Shown here one piece after another: positions 21,381-32,482 of a DNA stretch of 64,000 nucleotides. A program made the translations under genes and the position numbers. Below the pieces are notes generated by a model. That model searched no databases, was not told where the DNA came from, and saw nothing but the letters and a program-made list of their open reading frames with translations. How positions within the stretch are numbered: the first letter of the stretch is position 1; every line of letters starts with the position of its first letter. Source of the stretch: Diphasiastrum complanatum (Eukaryota; Streptophyta; Lycopodiopsida; Lycopodiales; Lycopodiaceae); NCBI GenBank assembly GCA_029204225.1, contig CM055111.1, positions 13,866,477 through 13,930,476 of the forward strand, given 5' to 3'.

Positions 21381-23835
21381 CATATCAAGCAGTAGTTCTT
21401 CAACCGAGAAGACTTCATTTTTTATCAAAAAAACAAAGAAGAACAGTCCATCAAATTCTAATGATATGGAAGGCTTTTTCAATACTGGAAGAAGTGTCAT
21501 TCCACTAATCTTGGAGAAACCAGGTCCAAGCATTTTGAAAAGGTTGCTAGTTAACGCAACCTCTCATTATATGGTGAGCTTCCACGAGAGTACAATGGAA
21601 ATGTTGTCTTTGAGCTCCCGCCAACTTTTGTTACCAAAATGACAATGATGGATGGGATGGAGCATAAATATGATGGTCATATATGGGCCAAACCAGTAAC
21701 TGCCGATGTATCTTTTGAGGGCAATGTTAGATTGTCAGATTGTGGTGGAGTTTTTGAGTGCATGAATATTGCTTGCCCAAAATATGTCAACAATGGAATC
21801 AAGAACAAAACATGTTTCAAAGGTACATTGTTGAGGAAGTGTGACTTCGGGATAACCACACAAGGTGAAGGCTCATTACTGTGTTTTTTTTGCAGAAGAC
21901 TTATTGTTTGCATTGGTGCATGTTCATGCATACTATGTAATGCCAACAGACACAAATGTCATGAGATTAGTGTTGCATGTAGGAACCAAAACCATGATGT
22001 CCAACCCGGCTCGTCCAAAATTCTTGCCGCTGATCACAATCTGGCTCCAAAGGTGGTTCAGATGAATATCACAAAGCAATTAATAACAACATCCGCAACA
22101 AGAAGAGAAGTAGATTGTGGCCATAAACTGGGAGATATGGAGTTGGACAATTTATTGGAAGTTCTTGCACCATTGGAAGATACGGGATGTAAAACAATTT
22201 GGCATGAAATTAATACTGGTGTACATTCTGTTGGTTTTTTTTGTGTTTCATGTCAATGCAAATTGTCGTCAACTATTTTTGTACTGCCTGCCATTGCAAA
22301 TTTTCTAGAATTGTATCTTCTACAAGGGGGACGGGAAACTATATTGGCGACTTCATCGATCAAATTCTTCGTCTAAAAAGAGACTGTAAATATGATTTCT
22401 TCAAGGAAGCAGATTTTCTGAGCAATGTTTGTCTGGCGATAGATGTTATCTATTCAAAATGTCATCCTCTCTGGATCGACATCTAGAGTTGATCTAGTGA
22501 ATCGAATGAGAAGGACCAGAACCGGTGACCTAAGGAGGTCTTGGATACAATTTGACCATACAAGGCATGCTCGTAATTGGACAACCATGGCATGCCATGT
22601 ATACGACCCCAGGTTAGAAATAATCTCCATCCATTTTCAAAGTGGAGAAAGAATTAGATATTCATAGTTGAACTCTAATTACCTTAAGTAACAGTCGTTT
22701 TTTTGCATTGGTGCAGCATCCAGGGACTTTTGACAGTAGCCACTTGAGGATACAGAATCGCAAGGATTGTTTTTGGGAGATGCTCAACTCCATCATGGTT
22801 TGAAATGGTTTTGATAAAGCGAACTTTCATGGATTCATGTCAGATGAGGCCCAAGCCAACTGGAGAGCAGTGCACACCATTTTTAACGAGGGACTCGAAA
22901 ACAAGATGGAACAACGTGAAAGATCACGTCTATTTCATTGGAAATAGAGTCTTCAGATTCACACGACTAAATATGTTCTGAAGGAGTTTCAATCAGACCA
23001 TGTACAAATGTGTGAAGATTGGCATCTGGCTGAAACAAGGGACGATGCAGTTGATCAGTTCAGGATTATCTGACAATGGTGGCGAACCGACAAGGTCAGA
23101 GACACTGATATACCTGCAATGATAGTTGGATATCTTGGTGGACTGTCAGGATTGCTCATTGGGGAGGTTGTATGGTGCAGGTGAGAGTATGAGAGAATAG
23201 ATGCACATGAAATTCTTAAATTGTCTAGAATATTCATAGAATTTGAATGAGTATATTTGTTTTTTAATTTTCTTGTTCTCTACTATAAGGTTGTTGATGT
23301 TGTTGAAGGAGTGAACACACCGCGGACAAATCTTTTCGAATCTGTACACGATAGTTGGCTAGCTGGCGAAGGAAAATGAAAAATAATATTCTTGTACGAC
23401 GTGTGTGTTTTTGATCTTGCAAACGCTTTACTTCAAAGTGCTAAACAACACGCTTACAACATGGGAAAGCATCTAGGAGAGGGTCCCAATCTAGAGAAGT
23501 TAATGATGCATTCAACTTTAAGACAAAGCATGAGGCCACGAAATGTTACATAGATTGTGAATAACACAACATTTGGTACTCCTATGTACCATCAACCAGT
23601 CCACATGGAGGGTGATAGGGAGACTGTACGAAGAAAAAGAAAGCCTGGTAAAACTGTCGGAATCGAAGAGAATGCAAGCCATCGACCAGAGTACAATTAT
23701 GAAAATATATATAGAGGACGTCGTGTTATTCCTAAAAAAATCAATTTTGCCGCTACCCATAGGAAGGAGGAATGCAAGGTGGACGGGAAGCCAGTGGTTG
23801 AAGAGGACGTACACATAAGTATGTGGGCAATATGA
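21361..23835 (+). pseudogene. MULE-like transposase relic, unnamed family
   Basis: Long, frame-broken coding remnant. The first part (21639-22000) is Cys-rich (FEGNVRLSDCGGVFECMNI, then a C..C cluster), as in a DNA-binding zinc module. The middle contains a Tyr/Met/Arg/His-rich block near 21900. At 22560-22640 there is NWTTMACHVYDPRLEIISIH, and at 22830-22960 GFMSDEAQANWRAVHTIF then RSRLFHWK. The pattern of Asp in a 'F..DeaqAN..Av..vF' block followed by a Cys/His helix resembles the DDE region of MULE-type transposases. A later block (NTPRTNLFESVHDSWLAG, about 23310) and a basic tail (GDRETVRRKRKPG, about 23610) complete it. I recall such proteins in seed-free plants but cannot name the family. 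At least four frame changes or stops are present. Confidence 0.5.
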
Positions 23836-24079
23836 GGAACATCTGCCAATAGTCGAGTCAAGTGTCTCGGGTTGATTCCTAAAGAGGGTCCTTGTGAACG
23901 TCCTATTGTTTGACATGTGGAGGTTATGTCTTACAAACGCAGGTTGTGGATGGGGGCGAGCCGCCAATTTCTCATAAAAGGGATGTTGGTGCATCAAACT
24001 CTCATGAACAACATTGCACACCAGGGCAGAGCACCCACCAGGACATGGCACCACATCATCATCTTTTCCAAACACAGAT

Positions 24080-25039
24080 ACGTTTTCATTGATTATAAGA
24101 TGCTATGGATTTGGCCCAGATCTTTGTGGAAAGATTATTCAAGCTTTGTGGACTATCAAGTGATATTGTTAGTGTGTGTGTGTGATAGAGATCTTGAGTT
24201 TAAAGGTCATTTTTGTCAACTATATTGTGTAAGCTTGAGACCTCACATAGTTTTAGTTCTACTAATAATCGTGAATAAGATGAACAAACTAAAGAACTAA
24301 TCAGACTATGGGAGATATGGTGGGAACATATGTGTCTTATAGGCAGTTTAGTAGGAGGATTACATCCTTTGATTGAGTTTGCGTAAAATAGTAGAAAACA
24401 TTTTGTTACAAATCATAGTCCATTTATGCTTCTATACAATTTTCAACCTATAACTCCAGTTAAAATTTGTTAAGGTCTAGGAAGTTGTTGATTTCTTGCA
24501 TGATATGCAAGAAATGTAATAAGTGGCACGTGATAGTATATGTAATGCTCATGATATTATGCTAATCTTAAGATATCTCCTAGAGATTTTAAAATTGATG
24601 ACTAGGTATATCTTATAGTTCCAAAAGATTCTAGGACTATGCATATCGGACAACATTACAAGAAGTCTAGTGATATTGTGGACTATTTCGGATTAACAAA
24701 GAAAATTGGTTCTTTAGCTTGCGAACTTGATCTTTAAGATAAATCTATTGCTCATTCAATGTTTCATATAAGTTAATTAAAACTAGGTCTACATGAAGGT
24801 GATATAGTTGGATCTAATAATGATCTTACCAATTTGGAGGAATTATTGCTTAGTGTACTTTTGGAACCAGAAAAAGTACTCAGAATTAGAGATAAACAAT
24901 TATGAAATTGCTCTATCTCTGAGTGCTTGATCTATTGGAAAGGATGTGTTGAGGATGATGATTTGTGGGAAAGATTTGAAATCATAAAAAAAAGACAATT
25001 TTTACTTCTAAGGACAAAAGTAGTTCAAGGGGGGAGAAA
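24080..25039 (+). pseudogene. Gypsy integrase end and chromodomain relic
   Basis: Decayed 3' part of a Ty3/gypsy polyprotein. CDRDLEFKGHF (about 24180) matches the integrase 'SDRD..F...FW' motif, followed by degraded integrase C-terminal sequence. Near 24880-25000 a chromodomain-like stretch reads ELEINN, CLIYWKG and DDDLWERFE in shifting frames. It ends in a purine tract (GGGGGGAG) directly before an LTR-like segment. Stops are frequent. Confidence 0.65.
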
Positions 25040-25163
25040 TGTTACATCCATGTATAATATAAAGGATTCAGAATAATCTTTGACGTGGATATTCGATACT
25101 CTAGTCTATGAGTTTATTAATTAGTTATGTCTCACCATTCTAGACTAGGCTAGAAATGTAACA
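25040..25163 (+). repeat. Very short LTR-like segment, 124 bp
   Basis: Starts TGTTACAT right after the gypsy purine tract and ends ATGTAACA, a perfect 8-bp inverted pair with TG...CA ends. At 124 bp it would be unusually short for a plant gypsy LTR. It may be an internally deleted LTR or a small-element LTR. Confidence 0.6.
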
Positions 25164-25199
25164 AATAAACCTGTGAGGACCCAGGCATACCCATTAGAA

Positions 25200-25640
25200 A
25201 ATGTAGAGCTAGTGCATGCCTTTGGTAGTTGACATCATGCTATGAATGTAGCTAACTTAGTTAACTTGTCCACTACAACCCAAATAGAATCATTTTGCCA
25301 TTGGATCTTAGGAAGTCCAATTGCGAAATCCATAGATATATTTTTCCATTATTTAAGGGATGCAACAATCATCCATTCTTTAAGTGTTTTCTGCTTTGCC
25401 TTACTCACGGGGCTTACACTTAGCCACATAAGACTCAACATATGGCTTGAGTTTTGGCCAATAAAACTCTCTTCTAACCAAGTCCAAAATCCTATGTATA
25501 CTTGGATGACTTGCATAGGGAGCTATTACGTACCCATAAGGGCACGTAACAGAATGCTTGAGGTAATGGTCTCATTCAACGGGCTATCTCCTAAAAAGAC
25601 CAAGCTTTTCCACACTTCAAGAATTTTTTTTTTCTAAATA
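25200..25640 (-). pseudogene. Gypsy integrase N-terminal relic
   Basis: Reverse-strand peptide ISMDFAIGLPK followed by IWVVVDKLTKLATFI (about 25345-25240) matches the start of the gypsy integrase core ('ISMDFI.GLP', 'I.VVVDRLTK.AHF'), including the first catalytic Asp. Upstream, degraded sequence resembles the zinc-binding region that precedes it. It is on the opposite strand from the 24.1-25.0 kb relic, so it comes from a separate insertion. Confidence 0.65.
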
Positions 25641-25839
25641 CTAACAAAAGAAGGCGATCTTTCAACCTTAACAATCCAAGTTCATTCATCTTAGGGCAAG
25701 GCACGAGTAGAAGAAATTTTTTTATGGTAAACATGGATAAAGAAGAACAAGACAATAGCTCAAAAAATGACTTACCGGTAAAAAAGTTGAATTTTTATAG
25801 GGATTGACATTTTTGGTAGTTTTTAAACGTTTCTTCAAT

Positions 25840-27060
25840 TTGTTGTTTGCAACATTTTGGTACTTTTCGATCTACTAGCATTTAACTGTTTGGTGCTTTT
25901 TAATATTTTGGAACTTTTGGTACTTGTGATATTTCAAGTGTTTTTAAAACTGTTGTTTTGTACTTTGAGACTTGCGGTAATTTTTGTACGACGGATTATT
26001 TTATCTGTGGTACTTTGGTATTTTGAAAAGCTTACAAACAGCTATTCAACGTGCAATGTGCAACAACAAGAAAATTATGTCCGACTGCATTTTGACATTT
26101 TTTGAAACCTAAGACTACCAAAGTTTGATACTATTGGTACTTGTTGGTTTGTTTTTTTGTTTTAAGATTGAAGTCTTGAAGTCGTTTGCCACTGATTCGT
26201 ACCAATGAAGCAATATTTGTATTGAATGTTTGTAATGAAGCAATATTTGTATTGAATGTTTGAATATTTGTATTGGTACTACTGGAACTTATCGTGTAAC
26301 AATTTTGATACAACAGACTAACAAAATAGGTTCTTTTATAACTTGTGTCTCATTTTCATTCTAAAATCATCCAAATTGGTCTACTGAGATTTATAATGTG
26401 TACCATTTTTATTTTAGAATCTACAGCATTTGGTTCTATTTTTTAAAAATTTCGTCGTATTTGCAGTTTGCACATGTCTTTTTGGTACCGCTTTAGTGTT
26501 GTTACACCAATTGATAGTATTACTCCAGTAGTCGCAGGGTACTAATTTTACAAATTTTGTACTATTTTGGTACTATATTTGTGTTGGTAAAACTCTTGAA
26601 TACAAAAGAATGGTACTACAATAACTTATCGCATACCAATTTTGATCCTCCTAACTACCAAATTAGGTTATTTTATAGTAAGTGTCTTATTTTTATTTTA
26701 AAATCTACCAAGTAGGTACTATTTAGACTTCTCGTGACCATATTTTACGCATAAAAACATTTGTACTATTTTTGTAATGTTTACGTGTTTCTGAAACTTT
26801 TGAGTACCAAAGATTGGTACTATTTGAACCTATCGTGTAACAATTTTGATCCTCCAGACTACCAATTAAGATTCTTGTATGTTTAGTACTTTGGTACTAT
26901 AAGATGCTTTGGTACTTTAGTACTACCTGTATATGATGCTTTGGAACTACCTACATGTACTTTCTACCGAGCTGCACCAATGTCCGAGTACTAATTTTAC
27001 AAATTTTCTACTGTTTTGGCACTATTTTTGTGTTGGTAAAACTCTTTCATTAGAGCCCTT
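25840..27060. repeat. AT-rich region with diverged long-period repeats
   Basis: Three diverged copies of a block with the order GGTACTA.., TATCG.(G)TA.CAATTTTGAT, GACTA(C)CAA and a T-rich tail begin near 26275, 26613 and 26815. The whole stretch is full of TTTGGTACT. No credible coding. Confidence 0.55.
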
Positions 27061-27449
27061 TTTGGACTCAAAAAGGGCCTCTTACTTGCCTAAACAAGTT
27101 TTCTAATCATAATTAATTTAGTGCTAATCAATCCTACGTGGCACCTTTACCTTGGGTTACCATACAAGGTGAGCAAGAGTTAAGGCCTAAATGTAGGTCT
27201 CATTTTCATAGACTATTGTAGGTTATTTGCATAGACTATAATAGGCAACTAATAGGTAGTTTACAAATTACAACTAGAGTAGGGTTAGTATAGGACGACC
27301 TTTCATTGTCCTAACTACAATAGGACCCTAGGGATGGAAACTAGTATATGCCTAATAAAGCTTATATCATGGTTAGTTCACACAAGGTTGATTAAGGTGT
27401 GTTTCTACTGTTCTACATAGATTCTTTTGGGAAATTCGACATCTTCAAG
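27061..27449. other. Leader region of the 27-35 kb gene block
   Basis: Non-coding. At its left edge an inverted repeat (GAGCCCTTTTT...AAAAAGGGCCTC, about 27055-27085) could form a short stem, which may mark an element end. No TATA box is obvious before the first gene. Confidence 0.3.
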
Positions 27450-30140
27450 ATGACAACCAAGTATCACTTACATGTGAAGTTAGAGAAGGATTATGCGACC
27501 ACCAAAGCTGCATGGGGTGTTAACTTAAATCCGTATGACATGCATTGTTGGAGATTAGAAGGGAAAAAACATATTGACCTATGGGTAAGAGGTGATTTAT
27601 ACCCTCATAATCCACTGGTAGATGCTCCTCCTAAATTTTCTGATGTACATAGTTTGTTAAGGTTCGTTGGGGATGGTCGGAATGGACTGCTTGGCTATTG
27701 TCAACCAATGGATTCTCGAAGAATTCAAGCTGAGACATTGGCAAATACGGCAAACATTCATATATTGAGTATGAATGACAATTTAAAGTCATTGCATGGA
27801 ATAAATATGAAATTGGAGCAGGAGATAAATGGTTTGAAAATAGAGCTTGCCAGTTTTGTCGCAAAAATTGAAGAATTGCAATCTTCAATCAGTATATTTC
27901 AGAGAACAATATATGGCTTACAACGAAAGCGTAGAGTCTCGATGGATCAGCAAGCAGAAAATGAAAACACTAAGAGACACAAACTAGAAGCTTTGGCACC
28001 AGGTGGTGGTGCCAGTAAAAGACGTATGAGGGACACAAAAGAGTTCTTGAAAAAGACGGTTGGAAAAGATTTTAGTGCCGAAAAATACATGAAACATTTT
28101 TTGAAGGGTAAAGATTTGATTAAGATTGTGGAAGATGAAACAAGTGATTCAATTCGCTTGAGAATTGCAAAAAAGCTAGTCGACAAGTTCAAGCCAAATC
28201 CAAATGTTAAAGAGATGGTGTACGCATGTGACCAAGGAGGTGTGAGTCGCAAGGGGTATAGAGCTTTGAAGAAGTATATGAAACGCTCTGACAAAAATGG
28301 GTTAAAACGCCATCAAATAATTCCTACTTATAAACTTGTCGAATCCGCCAAATGAGAATGCAATTCGATATTGCTCTCTGAATTAGGAGAGTTTCAACAT
28401 ATTGAGGATTCTTTTATAGTAATCAATAAGAAGAAAGGACCTCCGAGATGTTTTCGTTATTATCAAGGCAATAATATATTCTTAGATCTGGAAAAGGTCC
28501 AAGCGATGATGATCCGACATTACAAAGTTAGAACAAATGGTAAGAACATTTATTGTGAATTTCAGTTTTCAATTGTATGCTTTTCTTCAACTAATATGTT
28601 TTAGTAATGAAATTTCTGTTTTACAGATTGGGGAGGTAAAGTTATATTTGTTATTAAGTTGGACAAAGCAGAAATCGTAAAAGGGCGTAAACTTGAACGT
28701 GTCACAATCACCTTGATGAATCGTGAATTGCAACAGTGTGGCGGAAGTTATTGTAAAGAATTTAGCGTGCAATCCGAAAATCACATATGGTGGATAGCTG
28801 CATTTGAAGTTCTTAAGGAGTCTCACGACGTACTGGAGTGGCTATTTGAAAAATGCAGTATATCTAAGATAATACATGCACAAAATGAAGGCAAATTGCT
28901 CAATGTTGAAGGAGAAAGCTTTGCTGTAGAATGGCACCTACCTGCTGATTTGAAGACTTTGAAATGCATGTACGGTTGTGGTCTCTGTGCAAATGCAAAG
29001 AATTTTTGTATATATTGTATGTTTGAATCTGGGCGGAACAAAAGTATTTTAAATTGCAACCAACGTCTTCCATCAAATAGGCACAATCTAGACAAAGCTT
29101 GGAGTCCTGTGTTGAACATTCCTCTCGAAAGAGTCCATTTTTGCACAATGCATGGTGAATTACGAATACTGGACAAATTATTATTTTTGCATTGTTGTTA
29201 CGCATGGAACATGCAGCCCAAATCAAGAGCAGATGTTAGCATTAGAAATCTAGAGATAATTTTATCCGATATGGGATTGCACGGGGGCCACGTGAGTCTT
29301 ACCAAAGACGTTGAGATGAGTGGAAAAACGCAAGATGTTCCAGCAAAAGTTTCAATGGGTGGTGCGAAAGCGAGACACCTATTGTCAAATCATACTGCAC
29401 GTGAAAGCAGTGTTAAATGGGGTACTGGAGGAAAATATGTCAATGCACAACAAATATTGGCTCAGATCCTCGCATCTCAAGTACACGTGCTAAGGTTTGG
29501 CAAGTATTTAATGCCTTGTCACAAACTATCAACAAAAAAATTGTGAGAGATGAAGATTTGAATAGATACGCAAGAGAAGTCAAAACATTTACTGAATTGA
29601 TGATCGATGCATGGGGAGAAACACACATAACTCACTATATGGTATGTGTGTCTCATATTTTTTACTTTCATATTTATGTATTTGTAAAGATTTAAACTAA
29701 TACAAATTTTCTATGAACAACACATCTTCTATGCTCATGGACCTTGGTTTATGAAAACCTATGGATCATTAGCTATTTGGAATACGCAAGGCATGGAAAC
29801 GAGTCATTACAGGGCAAAGGCTGCGTATTTAAAAAATTCACGGCATGGCGGAGGAAAGGGTCTTAGCAATGCATTGGTTGAGATATTCCAATGGTTTTAC
29901 AGAGGAGTTTTGGGCCGAGGACACTTTCAAAACACAAGAACTGAAGAGTTGTGTTCAATGATCTCCAATTCAAATTCAGTCAGAAAGACAGCATGGTAAT
30001 CCTCTAATGCTAGAACAAGGCATCAAGAATGGAGGATGTTTAGAGTCCGAGTTGGAAAGAGGTGGATGCCGAGGACACCAACATCCAATGTTTTGGAAAA
30101 CAGCGCTAGAGAAACTACAGAAACTGATGAGATGAAATAG
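27450..30140 (+). pseudogene. Large zinc-finger transposase-like protein with introns
   Basis: From ATG 27450 the frame runs to an in-frame TGA at 28353-28355 and continues open to a clean splice: donor GTAAG at 28540, acceptor ACAG ending at 28626, frame preserved. Exon 2 runs to a frame change near 29450 and then to donor GTATGT near 29642. A last part (about 29710-29997) continues after an in-frame TAA. Layout: an N-terminal region with a coiled-coil-like stretch and a Lys-rich segment, a KGRKLERVTITLM core block, a zinc-type cluster CMYGCGLCANAKNFCIYC, then VHFCTMHGELRILDKLL, and a late GPWFMKTYGSLAIWNTQGM with HYRAKAAYLKNSRHGG. This order resembles an uncharacterised, widespread eukaryotic family of large transposon-like proteins that I cannot name. 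Catalytic residues cannot be assigned from sequence alone. Three or four single lesions make this copy probably non-functional. Confidence 0.5.
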
Positions 30141-30273
30141 AAACAATTTATGCTGAACTGTAATTTGAATATTCCTTTGTGATAAATATTACTGTCGAAT
30201 TGGATTGTTGTTGTAAATAGAATTTATTTTATTTGGTTTTATAGTAATATCTATTTTTGGATACACGTCCCTC

Positions 30274-30280
30274 TATATAA
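30274..30280 (+). promoter_or_regulatory. TATA box of the second rightward gene
   Basis: TATATAA in the context CTATATAAGAGTG, 120 bp before the ATG at 30400. The leftward H3-like gene has a near-identical context, CTATATAAGGGTG. Confidence 0.55.
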
Positions 30281-30399
30281 GAGTGGGGGTTTTCATTTTG
30301 TTGTCACTTCTTGCTTTGTTGAAATTTGTTTCCTCGTAATTTAGCTTGTCTTGTTCAATTATATTACTAGTTTGTTGGTCAATTAGTGTTCTTAGTTGC

Positions 30400-31876
30400 A
30401 TGACAATGTCGTGCCCTAAAATAGAGTTGGCCAATCTGCTAGCCCCCACAGAGTTTTTAGATCAATTAGATCGTATTTATTGTATGTTTACCGGTAGAAT
30501 AGACACGCTTGCCACTCTACGGGCTAATGCGGATGCATTCACGTACGTGAGTGAGTATATAGATGAAACTTTGAAGCCTTATGCCATACAAATTTCTGGC
30601 TCAACTATCATGTGGATTCCGTATAACTTGCTTAGTTATATATGGAAAGGAGATAGACCCTTTATCGCTCGTCTCAACAGATTTATTAGTCACTTGGATA
30701 ACGATCATTACTTGGAGCTGACGAAGGATCAGCTGAAAACTTTTGATCTTGAAAGTGTAGGAAAAAAGTTTCTATCCGGTGAGATTACTATTATTTTTTT
30801 GCTTAATGAGTTTCCAGCGACTGTGGCCAGCAACAAACACAATCCTAGTGAGCAGGTGAACGAGATGAACGACCTGCGTGAAGAGGAAGATTTATCTGCG
30901 AGCACGAAGCAATCTTGGCTGCGCAAGAGGCAACAGGTGCATCCACATCAGCGGAGCCAGAAGATACAGATGAGTTCGATGATGTCGTGCTTCGAATCCA
31001 TGGCCTTGCTCCAATCATCATTGATGGGTAGGAGTATGTGTTCATGCATGACTTGCAACATATTCTCGGCTTGCGAGAAGATGAGATGCTGGCAACATTG
31101 GTAAATTTGCAGAATGGCAGTTCCACTTTCGACCACACCCAGCCCGACGACATGTATGAGAAGCTGATCGGGCATGACACGGACACCACCGAGCAAGCAC
31201 TGGCAAGGGTGCTTTGCCAATTGAAAACGCTTCAACCACCACCAGTTCAAACGAGGCCATTCGAGGTACTCGAAGGGAAAACTACTGACGTGAAGTACAA
31301 AGGCAAAAGAATTAACCTTGCGCAAACCGAAGACATTGATGAAGGCACCGAGGCAAGTCTGACCCAACAATTCAACTTGCATGTGTTTGTTATGTTTTTT
31401 TGTCTTCATTATACTCATTTTGCAATAATTTGAACCAAATGCAGGATGCAGTGGAGCTTGATGCATTTGCAATGCGAAGGGGTGGCTCTCGGGAGAAAGT
31501 TGAAGCAGGAACTCTGGACAGGTCTATGTCCCACTACATTGGGAGCTTGCCCAACAACTTTATTTTCTGCTTCAGCAACAAGTACAGCCCAGATGGATAG
31601 ACAGAGCTTCTTAAATGCAAAGCACTCTCCAAGGACATTGGTGAGCTGGACATGTCACCGTCAGCGCCAAAGGCTTACTGTGTCCTCCAAAAAGCCGTTT
31701 TGAATGATTTTTGCCCTGGATTCGAGACCTGGCTCATTCTCTCGGGATTAATTGGCCCTTATGAGGATGAGGGAGATGCTCCTAAATTAGCATTAGAAAT
31801 TTTAAAACCAGTACTGTCATCAGAGAAGCAATTAGAGAAGCTGAAGTCCTCTTTGAAGGAAATGGATCAAATGTGA
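30400..31876 (+). pseudogene. Unknown two-exon protein of the 27-35 kb block
   Basis: I do not recognise this protein. ATG 30400 opens a frame through MTMSCPKIELANLLAP, FLDQLDRIYCMF and a Glu-rich stretch. Near 30890-30910 the frame shifts to one containing FDDVVLRIHGLAPIIIDG, an in-frame TAG at 31028, then EYVFMHDLQHILGLRED and a stretch ending near 31370. An acceptor (AAATGCAG, ending 31445) begins a second exon, DAVELDAFAMRRGG to KEMDQM, with one TAG near 31598 and a natural stop at 31874-31876. The protein is acidic, mixed-charge and soluble-looking, with no transmembrane segment. It is read in the same direction as the transposase-like gene and converges on the H3-like gene across the 70-bp array. 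Confidence 0.45.
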
Positions 31877-32005
31877 ATAAAGATTTTGTCCTTTTTTTCT
31901 TGTGGACTCTCCTAATTCTCTGTTGTCATTATATGATGTGCTAATATATTGAATTTAGAATTTAATTTTATTTCTGATAAAGATTTCTCCTCCTTTTTTT
32001 GCGTG

Positions 32006-32230
32006 ACGTGATTTTCACGCCAGGGCGCGACCAGCGCCCGTTTGACCAGGTCAAACATCCCCTGGTCGTGCCTTGGCGTGATTTTCATGCTAGGGCGCGA
32101 CCAGGGCCCGTTTGACCAGGTCAAACGTCCCCTGGTCGCGCCTTGGCGTGATTTTCACGCCAGGACGTGATCAGAGCCCGTTTGACCTGGTCAAACGGGC
32201 CCTGGTCGTGCCTGGCGTGATTTTCAGGCC
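32006..32230. repeat. 70-bp palindromic tandem array between convergent genes
   Basis: Three full units and the start of a fourth (starts near 32006, 32076, 32146 and 32215; period 70, 70, 69). Each unit has three nested palindromes: CGTGATTTTCACG, GTTTGACCAGGTCAAAC, and GGCGCGACCAG...CTGGTCGCGCC around the second. The array is far richer in G+C than its flanks. It lies between the 3' ends of the gene ending at 31876 and the leftward gene ending at 32483. It could act as a terminator, an insulator or a protein-binding array. Confidence 0.9.
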
Positions 32231-32482
32231 AAGACATGGAAACCTATCTCATCTACAACATGGTTAAAGAAACTACCATTCTCATAGTACTGAAAAATTT
32301 TAAATCACTGCATTCACATAGATGATACTAAAATTTTCAAATGACTGCATTCACATAAACAGTACTGAAATCAGATATCAAACTCAATCACAACAATTTG
32401 CATTCACACAACCTGAAATTCTGCAAGATACTTGACACCAAATCTTCAGTATATTATAAATAAAATCATGTACATGATATTT
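32231..32482. other. Intergenic spacer downstream of the H3-like gene
   Basis: AT-rich non-coding spacer with two near-identical blocks (ATTCACATA.A..TACT.AAAT, about 32308-32375). No gene. Confidence 0.4.

Noticed and set aside
32006-32230. CRISPR-like array
   Set aside because: Repeats are contiguous 70-bp units with no unique spacers, and the genome is clearly eukaryotic.
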